Source of the DNA: Arthrobacter sp. ov118
GTDB taxonomy: Bacteria > Actinomycetota > Actinomycetes > Actinomycetales > Micrococcaceae
Length of the DNA: 64,000 nucleotides
Direction: 5' to 3'
NCBI RefSeq assembly: GCF_900116495.1
Contig: NZ_FPAY01000003.1
Location: 383,960-447,959, forward strand
Shown here: positions 57,404 through 64,000 of the stretch, in pieces
Layout of the letters: each line of letters opens with the position of its first letter
How positions within the stretch are numbered: position 1 is the first letter of the stretch
Position numbers and translations under genes: made by a program
Notes under the pieces: model-generated
Seen by the model: only the letters and a program-made list of their open reading frames with translations
Database searches by the model: none
What the model was told of the DNA's origin: nothing

Positions 57404-58075
57404 CTACGGCTCGCCGAACCCGGATCTGACCAGGCGTTCCAGGTAGCCGACCGCCTTGGCCGCGTCCGGGCCGCTGGCCTCCACGTGCAGGACGGTGCCC
57501 TTGCCGGCGGCCAGCATCATGAGCTCCGTCATGGAGGCACCATCGGCACCGTTGAGGGTCACATCGGCGTCCATGGCGGACAGTCCGCCCGCAATCTTCG
57601 CCGCCGGCCGGGCATGCATGCCGGCCTGGTTGACGAGTTCGAAGTCCGCCGTGACATCGGGTGGCTGCTGGTGCCCGTGCCCAGCCTCCGCAGGGTGGGC
57701 CGGGGGCCGGTACACGGCCTCGGCCGCGTCCTTCACCGCCGCCGCATCGGCCCCTGCCTGGGCAGCCACCGCGGCTGCCACCAGTCCTTCCACCAGGGGC
57801 GCATCCGCGATCAGCACGGATTCCGGGTCCGCCGCGAACTCCACCGCGGATTCCGCAGTCATGCCCGCGGATCCGAGGTCGGTGAGCACCACGACGCCGT
57901 CATCACCAGCCTGCTCCAGCGCCGCCAGAACTTTGTCCAGGCTCGTCCCGATCCGGCCGTCGTCGGTTCCCCCGGCGGGGACTATGACGACGTCGGGCGC
58001 CATCTGCGCCGCCAGTTCGACGGCGCCGTCGGCAATTTTGGCGCTGTGCGAGACGACGACCAGCCGGACGGTCAT
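57404..58075 (-). CDS. dhaM: PTS-dependent dihydroxyacetone kinase phosphotransfer subunit DhaM (IIA-HPr)
   Basis: A 223-residue fusion. The IIA-like domain (about 1-125) has VVVSHSAKIADGAVELAAQM with the phosphohistidine. An HPr domain (about 145-223) has NQAGMHARPAAKIAGGLSAM with its active His. It relays phosphate from HPr/EI to the ADP bound on DhaL. Unlike Escherichia coli DhaM it lacks the C-terminal enzyme-I-like domain. It overlaps dhaL by four bases (ATGA) and is last in dhaK-dhaL-dhaM. The linker is His/Pro-rich (AHPAEAGHGHQQPPDV). Confidence 0.93.
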   Translation of the reverse strand: MTVRLVVVSHSAKIADGAVELAAQMAPDVVIVPAGGTDDGRIGTSLDKVLAALEQAGDDGVVVLTDLGSAGMTAESAVEFAADPESVLIADAPLVEGLVAAAVAAQAGADAAAVKDAAEAVYRPPAHPAEAGHGHQQPPDVTADFELVNQAGMHARPAAKIAGGLSAMDADVTLNGADGASMTELMMLAAGKGTVLHVEASGPDAAKAVGYLERLVRSGFGEP

Positions 58076-58701
58076 TCGGCCGCCTCGGCCGCGGCGCGCA
58101 GGATCAGTGCGCTGGAGACGGCTCCCGGGTCGCGGTGCCCGATACTGCGCTCCCCCAGGTAGCTGGCACGGCCCTTGCGGGCCAACATCGGATCCGTGGA
58201 CACGGCGCCGGCCTCGGCCGCTTCGGCGGCGGCCAGCAGCACCTTCCGGACGTCGCCATCACCGGCCGCAGCAGCAGCGGCAGCCTCGATCGCGGGCGTC
58301 CAGGCGTCCACCATGGTTTTGTCCCCTGGTTCGGCCTTGCCGCGGGCGACTAGTCCGTCGCGGGCCGCCTGCAATGCGGCGGCGAGCGTGGCGGCGTCGA
58401 CGTCGGAAGTGTCACCCAATGCGGTGGCAGCCCGCAGGAACGCGGTGCCGTACAGGGGGCCGGCCGCCCCGCCAACCTTGGACATCAGCGTCATCGCCGT
58501 CAGTTTTAAGGCCGCACCCGGGGTTTCCGGCGGCGCCTCGGCGAGTTTGCCCAGGACGGCCTGGAAGCCACGGTCCATGTTCTCGCCGTGGTCCGAGTCC
58601 CCGATCGGCCGGTCCAGCTCGATCAGCTCCACCCGGTGCTCGGCCATGGCTTGCGCTGAGAGCGTCAGCCAGCGCACGGCCCAGCCGACATCCAGCCCCA
58701 C
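58072..58701 (-). CDS. dhaL: Dihydroxyacetone kinase subunit DhaL
   Basis: A 209-residue all-helical, ADP-binding subunit. It carries the metal-binding aspartates in LDRPIGDSDHGENMDRGF (here Ser replaces the usual Gly in GDGDHG), SKVGGAAGPLYGTAFLRAAT, GDKTMVDAWTPAIEA and the closing RASYLGERSIGHRDPGAVSS. It transfers phosphate from DhaM to DhaK-bound dihydroxyacetone. It starts two bases after dhaK and overlaps dhaM, so the three are tightly coupled. Confidence 0.95.
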   Translation of the reverse strand: MGLDVGWAVRWLTLSAQAMAEHRVELIELDRPIGDSDHGENMDRGFQAVLGKLAEAPPETPGAALKLTAMTLMSKVGGAAGPLYGTAFLRAATALGDTSDVDAATLAAALQAARDGLVARGKAEPGDKTMVDAWTPAIEAAAAAAAGDGDVRKVLLAAAEAAEAGAVSTDPMLARKGRASYLGERSIGHRDPGAVSSALILRAAAEAAE

Positions 58702-58703
58702 GG

Positions 58704-59705
58704 TCAGACGCCCCAGCGAAGGGCCGGGGTGTGCACGGGAGCGTCCCAGAGCGCGGTCAACTCGTCGTCAAGGCGCAGGACCGTGATGGAGCAGCCCTGC
58801 ATTTCGAGGGACGTGATGTAGTTGCCCACGAGGGAGCGCGCCACCGTGACGCCCTTCTCGGCCAGTTTTTGGGCGGCCCGGCGGTAGACGATGTACAACT
58901 CGCTCTGCGGGGTGCCGCCCATGCCGTTGACGAACAACAGCACGTTGTCTCCGGAGCCGAGCCCGAGGTCGCCGACCACCGGGTCGAGCAGGCGGTCGGT
59001 GATGCCGTCGGCGTTTTCCATCGGGATGCGGTGCCGTCCCGGCTCGCCGTGGATGCCGATCCCGATCTCGATCTCGTTTTCCTCCAGCTCGAAACTGGGC
59101 ACTCCAGCATGCGGCACAGTGCAGGCGGTCAAGGCGACGCCCATGCTGCGCACGTTCTGGTTGACCCGGTCGCCGATCGCCGCGACGGCCTCCAGGTTGT
59201 CGCCACGCTCGGCCGCGGCGCCGGCGATCTTCTCGACCAGGACCGTGCCGCCGACGCCCCGCCGGCCGGCCGTGTACAGCGAGTCCTCCACGGCGACGTC
59301 GTCGTTGACCAGGACGGTGCGGACGTCGACGCCTTCGGCCTGCGCGAGTTCGGCGGCGGTTTCGAAGTTGAGGACGTCGCCGGTGTAGTTCTTGACGATG
59401 TGTACGACGCCGGCGCCGGAGTTCACCGCCAGCGTGGCCGGCAGGATCTGGTCCGGCGTTGGCGAGGTGAACACCGCCCCGGGAACAGCGGCGTCGAGCA
59501 TCCCCTTGCCGACGTAACCGCCGTGCAGCGGCTCATGCCCGCTGCCGCCGCCGGAGACCAGGCCGACTTTCCCTGCCACCGGGGCGTCCTTGCGCACGAT
59601 GTACTTCGGGTCCGGGAAGACGGTCACGAGATCGGCATGTGCAAGCCCGAACCCTTCCACCGACTCGTCGACCACGGCTTTGGGATCATTGATGAGTTTC
59701 TTCAT
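58704..59705 (-). CDS. dhaK: Dihydroxyacetone kinase subunit DhaK
   Basis: A 333-residue subunit that binds dihydroxyacetone covalently through a His. Evidence: MKKLINDPKAVVDESVEGFG, GLVSGGGSGHEPLHGGYVGK, VVHIVKNYTGDVLNFETAAE, EIEIGIGIHGEPGRHRI with the reactive His, and LFVNGMGGTPQSELYIVYRR. ATG at 59705 has GGAGCACCGCC upstream. It is the first gene of dhaKLM. The pathway gives dihydroxyacetone phosphate, using PTS phosphate in place of ATP. Confidence 0.97.
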   Translation of the reverse strand: MKKLINDPKAVVDESVEGFGLAHADLVTVFPDPKYIVRKDAPVAGKVGLVSGGGSGHEPLHGGYVGKGMLDAAVPGAVFTSPTPDQILPATLAVNSGAGVVHIVKNYTGDVLNFETAAELAQAEGVDVRTVLVNDDVAVEDSLYTAGRRGVGGTVLVEKIAGAAAERGDNLEAVAAIGDRVNQNVRSMGVALTACTVPHAGVPSFELEENEIEIGIGIHGEPGRHRIPMENADGITDRLLDPVVGDLGLGSGDNVLLFVNGMGGTPQSELYIVYRRAAQKLAEKGVTVARSLVGNYITSLEMQGCSITVLRLDDELTALWDAPVHTPALRWGV

Positions 59706-60149
59706 GGCGGTGCTCCTGGATGGTGTCCTGGCTGCTTGCTTAGACCCTACTACCGGGGCATGACAGGCGGTAGGCGGACTACAAGCCTGCTTGTCGGTCC
59801 GGAAGGTGCGGCCAGGCGTCGTCGCCCAGCCACGAGAACGGCGGCGCGGCGAGCCGGCCCTGCAGGGCCCGGGGCGAACTTGGCGACGAGTGGTTCAGAG
59901 GTTCCGCCGGTGGCTGGGCCGGAGCTTCCGTCCGGGCTGGCGGCGCCGCCGGGGAACCGGCGTCCGTACTGCGGAAAGCGAAGAATTCGGGAAAAATCTC
60001 GTCTTTATGCAATATCGTGCCTCCGAAAATATGGCGGCCCACCCCCTGAGCCAGGCCCAGTTTATCCACCAAATTTACTGAAGGGAAGCGCGGCGTTATT
60101 TCCTCAACCTCCACCGCTGGATTGAGAGACCCGGCGTATTCGGCGCGCC
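59706..60149. other. Mostly gene-less stretch upstream of dhaK, including a doubtful small gene
   Basis: This 444-base gap lies between the dhaK start and the ArgA-type gene end. It should hold the dhaK promoter (TAGACCCTACTACCGGGGCATG near 59740 is AT-poor, and no clear -10 box is seen). The only frame worth listing is the AT-richer one at 59779-60114. Confidence 0.4.
59779..60114 (-). CDS. Doubtful small hypothetical gene, AT-richer than neighbours
   Basis: A 111-codon frame starting GTG at 60114. The first 55 residues (PSVNLVDKLGLAQGVGRHIF followed by GGTILHKDEIFPEFFAFRST) look protein-like and use more AT-rich codons than nearby genes. The second half is Pro/Ala/Ser-rich. I recognise no family and no good ribosome site (GCGGTGGAGG just overlaps the start). 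It could be a short transferred gene or a non-coding stretch. Confidence 0.3.
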   Translation of the reverse strand: MEVEEITPRFPSVNLVDKLGLAQGVGRHIFGGTILHKDEIFPEFFAFRSTDAGSPAAPPARTEAPAQPPAEPLNHSSPSSPRALQGRLAAPPFSWLGDDAWPHLPDRQAGL

Positions 60150-60668
60150 CTAGAGTTGCCTGATCATTCGTGTGTTGCCAAGGGTATTCGGCTTGACCCT
60201 GGCCAGGTCCAGGAATTCGGCCACGCCCTCGTCGTGCGAGCGCAGGAGCTCCGAGTACACCACGGGGTCGACGGCGGTCTGGTCGGCCATGACTTCAAAG
60301 CCGTGCTTTTTGAAGAAATCCACCTCGAACGTCAGGCAGAAGACACGTGACACGCCCAGGTCCCGGGCGTCCTCCAGCAGGCGTTCCACCAGCGCGTGGC
60401 CCACGCCCCTGCCGCGCCAGGCATCGGAGGCTGCGAGGGTGCGCACCTCGGCGAGATCCTCCCACATGACGTGCAGCGCCCCGCAACCAATCACCTCGCC
60501 CCGGTCCGATTCGGCGATCCGGAACTCCTGCAAGCTCTCGTAGTAGGCCACGGTCTCCTTGGCCATGAGGATCCGCTGCTCGGCCAGCGGCGCCACCAGA
60601 GTCTTGATGGCGGCGACGTCGCCGGTGCGGGCAGGTCGGATGCGGATCGTCTCGGCGGTCTCAGTCAC
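60150..60668 (-). CDS. argA: Amino-acid N-acetyltransferase (short ArgA-type NAGS)
   Basis: A 172-residue GNAT protein of the short actinobacterial N-acetylglutamate synthase type, the first step of arginine synthesis. Evidence: IRIRPARTGDVAAIKTLVAP, the RIAESDRGEVIGCGALHVMW strand, AEVRTLAASDAWRGRGVGHA with the acetyl-CoA R/QxxGxG/A loop (RGRGVG), and FCLTFEVDFFKKHGFEVM. The C-terminus (DLARVKPNTLGNTRMIRQL) is characteristic. It stands alone, away from other arginine genes, so the symbol follows family similarity, not context. Confidence 0.85.
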   Translation of the reverse strand: MTETAETIRIRPARTGDVAAIKTLVAPLAEQRILMAKETVAYYESLQEFRIAESDRGEVIGCGALHVMWEDLAEVRTLAASDAWRGRGVGHALVERLLEDARDLGVSRVFCLTFEVDFFKKHGFEVMADQTAVDPVVYSELLRSHDEGVAEFLDLARVKPNTLGNTRMIRQL

Positions 60669-60725
60669 AGCCCCAATCTTACGGGCGGGCCTGTCGCGTC
60701 GCTTCCGCCGGCCCGACCGGGAAGC

Positions 60726-62864
60726 TCAGAGACCCAGTTCGTCGGGGACAGGAATGTCCTTGTCCAGCAGGTTCCTGGCCAGGAAGTGCTCCACAACGCC
60801 GTACCAGATCTTGGCGTGCTGCGGCTGCAGGATCCAGTGGTTCTCGTCCGGGAAGTACAGGAAGCGGTGGTCCGTTTCGCCGTTCTCGTCGGCCGCGAGC
60901 TGTGACTTGGCGAGCAGTTCGTACCAGAGCCGCAACCCCTCACCGATCGGCACGCGGTAGTCCTTGTCGCCGTGGATGACCAGCATGGGAGTCCGGATGT
61001 TTTCCACGTGCAGATGCGGGGAGTTCTCCAGCGCCATCTCCGCCGTCATCTCCTTGAGCCAATACTGTGCCGCGTCGGTGGTGGGGCCGAACTGGTCGAA
61101 GGCCCAGAGACTGGCGTGCGTGACGATCGCCTTGAAGCGGTCCGTATGCCCGGCCACCCAGTTGGCCATGTAGCCGCCGAAGGAGCCGCCCATGGCTGCA
61201 GTGCGCGCCTCGTCGATGTCAGGGCGCCGCTCGACGGCGTCAGTGACGGCCATGAGGTCGGTGAACGGAGCCTTGCCCCATGCGCCCCAGCCGCGCTGGA
61301 TGTAATCCTGCCCGTAACCGGTGGACAGGGCAGGGTCCGGCAGCAGCACCGCGTAGCCGCGTGCCACCAGCAGCCAGGGATTCCAGCGCCAGGTCCAGGC
61401 GTTCCAGGATCCCAGCGGCCCGCCATGGATCCAGAGCAGCAGCGGCGCCGGGCTCGCAGCGGATGCCCCCTCGGGAAGGGCCAGGTACGCGGGCACCCGG
61501 GCGCCGTCGGCGGCCGTCGCCTCCACGCGTTCGAGCGTCCCGTTGTACTGCGGGCGCTCCGCCGGTGCGGGCAGGCGGACCGCCGCGCCGCCGTCGAGAT
61601 CGATCCGCACGGGCTCGGCGGGGAATTCGTAGGAGCTGCGCAGGGCGTACGCGCTGCGCCCGTCCGGCGCCACCACGACATCGGTGTACGCGGCGGCGTC
61701 GGGAGTCAGCCGGGTCACCCCGCCAGCTTCGCCCCGGTCCCCTGCCACGCGGATCAGGAAGACCGGCGATGCGCCGTCCTCATCGGCGGTGACAAGCAGC
61801 GCCGAACCATCGGGCAGCCAGGCCGCGGGCCTGGCCCAGCGGTCCCAGTCGGCGGCCAGCGGCGTCAAGGCACTTTCCCCGGCTCCGTGGCCCGCTGCTG
61901 CCTCGCCGGCGACGTCGAGGAGGTGCAGTTTGACCTGCGGGGCCGCAAACGGTGTGGTGTCGCTTTCACTGACCACCACCAGGCTGCGGTTGTCCGGGCT
62001 GACCGGCCCGGGGAAATAGTTCACGTTCTCGGTGTCCAGCAGTACCGTCCGGGCGCCGGTGGCGACGTCGATCGCGACGAGCACGGTGCGTGAATCCGCG
62101 TTCGCCAACGGCTTCGTCAGGCTGCTGTAGATGGTCCTGCCGTCGGGGCTGACCACCGATTCGGCGTCCCTGAGCCTGTTGCCGACGTCGGAAGTCAGGT
62201 TGCGAAGCAACAGCCGCGGCGCGGCGTCGACCGTCGTCGGTTTTCCGGCCTCCGGCTGCTCTCCGGGCTCGACGGCGAACAACCGCGGCTGCTCCGGGCC
62301 GAGGTCTGCGTCCCAGTAGCGGACGGGATAGCCGCTGTGGAGGATGGCCGCGACCTTGTTGTCCTTGCGGGCCTTGCGGCGTTCCTCATCGTTGTCCTCG
62401 CCGGTGGACCCGGCCAGAACCGAGGCCGTGACGATCAACGCGTCGGCATTCTTGGCGGCACTGACCTTGCCGATGCCGCCAAAGCGGGACAGGGCCACAC
62501 GGGCCTCGCCGCCGCCGGCCGGGAGCACCCAAAGCGCGTTGACGGGGTCGGCGTCGGGGCTTTCCGGGTCGGGACGGGCAGAAGTGAAGTAGAGGTCGCC
62601 GTTGGCGGCGAACACGGCGCCCGCTTCCCCCTTGGCGCTACGCGTGACCCGGCGGGCCTGCTGGGCTCCGCTCGGGTCCACTTCCCACAGCGCGGTGCAG
62701 TATTCGGTGCCTTTGGCATTGAGGGTGGCCACGGTGGTGACCAGCCGCCCGCCGTCGGGACTGAGCGTCAGACCGCTCACCCTGGGGATGGCGAGGTAAT
62801 GGTCCAGATCGTGGAAAGGGGTCTCGGGTTGTTCGCTCAGGGTCTCTGAGTCCTTGGCAGCCAT
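60726..62864 (-). CDS. S9 family peptidase (acylaminoacyl-peptidase/prolyl-oligopeptidase type)
   Basis: A 712-residue cytoplasmic serine peptidase. The N-terminal beta-propeller (about 25-430) has repeats such as GGRLVTTVATL, AKGEAGAVFAANGDLYFTSA and VVSPDGRTIYSSLTKPL. The alpha/beta hydrolase domain (about 450-712) has LLLWIHGGPLGSWNAWTWRW, the nucleophile in AAMGGSFGGYMANW, the Asp in MLVIHGDKDYRVPI and the His in FPDENHWI. Members degrade short or acylated peptides. ATG at 62864 is the likely start (MAAKDSETLS); a TTG five codons earlier is possible. Two palindromes lie just upstream. Confidence 0.92.
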   Translation of the reverse strand: MAAKDSETLSEQPETPFHDLDHYLAIPRVSGLTLSPDGGRLVTTVATLNAKGTEYCTALWEVDPSGAQQARRVTRSAKGEAGAVFAANGDLYFTSARPDPESPDADPVNALWVLPAGGGEARVALSRFGGIGKVSAAKNADALIVTASVLAGSTGEDNDEERRKARKDNKVAAILHSGYPVRYWDADLGPEQPRLFAVEPGEQPEAGKPTTVDAAPRLLLRNLTSDVGNRLRDAESVVSPDGRTIYSSLTKPLANADSRTVLVAIDVATGARTVLLDTENVNYFPGPVSPDNRSLVVVSESDTTPFAAPQVKLHLLDVAGEAAAGHGAGESALTPLAADWDRWARPAAWLPDGSALLVTADEDGASPVFLIRVAGDRGEAGGVTRLTPDAAAYTDVVVAPDGRSAYALRSSYEFPAEPVRIDLDGGAAVRLPAPAERPQYNGTLERVEATAADGARVPAYLALPEGASAASPAPLLLWIHGGPLGSWNAWTWRWNPWLLVARGYAVLLPDPALSTGYGQDYIQRGWGAWGKAPFTDLMAVTDAVERRPDIDEARTAAMGGSFGGYMANWVAGHTDRFKAIVTHASLWAFDQFGPTTDAAQYWLKEMTAEMALENSPHLHVENIRTPMLVIHGDKDYRVPIGEGLRLWYELLAKSQLAADENGETDHRFLYFPDENHWILQPQHAKIWYGVVEHFLARNLLDKDIPVPDELGL

Positions 62865-62883
62865 GCACCGATTCAACACCGTC

Positions 62884-62899
62884 TGTGGCGTTGATCACA
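62884..62899. promoter_or_regulatory. CRP/GlxR-like site upstream of the S9 peptidase gene
   Basis: TGTGG and TCACA flank six bases, one mismatch from TGTGA-N6-TCACA. It begins 20 bp upstream of the S9 peptidase start, close enough to act as a repressor site. The assignment is by sequence match only. Confidence 0.5.
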
Positions 62900-62904
62900 G
62901 AAAG

Positions 62905-62919
62905 TTCACTCAGAGTGAA
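62905..62919. promoter_or_regulatory. Perfect 15-bp palindrome TTCACTC-A-GAGTGAA upstream of the S9 peptidase gene
   Basis: Two 7-bp arms flank a central A. It lies 41 bp before the peptidase start and 5 bp from the CRP-like site, in the probable promoter. It is a good candidate operator for an unidentified dimeric regulator. Confidence 0.6.
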
Positions 62920-62986
62920 ACACTGCTTTCAGATAGCTTTCCCGGCGACGACTCGAAGGGATCCCGGTCTGGGGCCGGGAAAAAGC

Positions 62987-63026
62987 AAAGGTCCCGCCCG
63001 CTCCTCTCGGAGCGGACGGGACCTTT
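62987..63026 (-). terminator. Intrinsic terminator of clpC
   Basis: On the minus strand AAAGGTCCCG plus CCGCTCC pair with their complements (18-base arms, one mismatch) over a 4-base loop. T-rich sequence (TTTGCTTTTT) follows. It lies 33 bp after the clpC stop. Confidence 0.85.
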
Positions 63027-63058
63027 GACGGAGCGGGACGGCCTTGCCGCCGTACTGC

Positions 63059-64000
<942 letters not shown>

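Overview
The window is ordinary chromosomal DNA from a high-GC actinobacterium. The gene content points to the family Micrococcaceae, Arthrobacter or Pseudarthrobacter type. The signs are Ku with a Lys/Ala-rich tail beside a three-domain LigD ordered Pol-PE-Lig, DisA next to RadA-type housekeeping genes, a DesA3-like desaturase with its ferredoxin reductase, a PiT/DUF47 pair, DUF6458, GlsB and YtxH stress proteins, and many GTG/TTG starts. The genus is inferred from protein resemblance; no rRNA gene is present. I see no prophage, transposase, plasmid gene or CRISPR array.

Layout. 1-3160: a disaccharide phosphorylase operon (GH65, beta-phosphoglucomutase, LacI regulator with a palindromic operator), cut at the left edge. 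3350-4590: a small esterase and a DUF6458 membrane protein. 4677-5330: a striking non-coding array of about 20 copies of the 10-bp palindrome GGACATGTCC. 5420-9800: the fructose PTS operon fruR-fruK-fruA-ptsH, closed by a strong hairpin. 9960-14490: a non-homologous end-joining island (Ku and LigD divergent) with small accessory proteins and an SRPBCC gene remnant. 14890-21080: MFS and FUSC transporters, an SDR, a STAS-like protein, and a GNAT/acyltransferase pair. 21210-27055: a four-carbon acid-sugar catabolic operon (DUF1537 kinase, dehydrogenase, GntP permease, class II aldolase) facing a FadR-type regulator, with a perfect 19-bp operator between them.

27100-34850: stress and miscellaneous genes (SGNH hydrolase, dodecin, aldo/keto reductase, GlsB, YtxH, PrmC-like methyltransferase, lactonase, MarR regulator) and tRNA-Lys(TTT). 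34960-41240: a phosphate region. It holds a candidate structured RNA with its own terminator, the low-affinity DUF47-PiT pair, and the high-affinity pstSCAB operon with a PHO-box-like repeat and a stable hairpin between pstS and pstC. 41330-46980: FUSC transporter, radA, and a CopB-type copper ATPase behind a CsoR-like operator, followed by a methyltransferase. 47200-50810: a fatty-acid desaturase/reductase operon facing a PucR-like regulator. 50860-57350: a kinase-GAF fusion, prfC, disA, a membrane-anchored hypothetical protein and mutY, whose start is problematic. 57400-59705: a PTS-dependent dihydroxyacetone kinase, dhaKLM. 60150-64000: an ArgA-type acetyltransferase, an S9 peptidase with two palindromes upstream, and the C-terminal part of ClpC.

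Several modules are linked by metabolism. PTS phosphate flows through HPr to fructose (FruA) and to DhaM. The fructose operon, the Dha kinase and the acid-sugar operon all feed triose phosphates. PiT and Pst give two routes for phosphate. The best candidates for something undescribed are the palindrome array, the small RNA ahead of DUF47-PiT, and the acid-sugar operon in which a class II FBA-like aldolase stands where OtnC is normally found.
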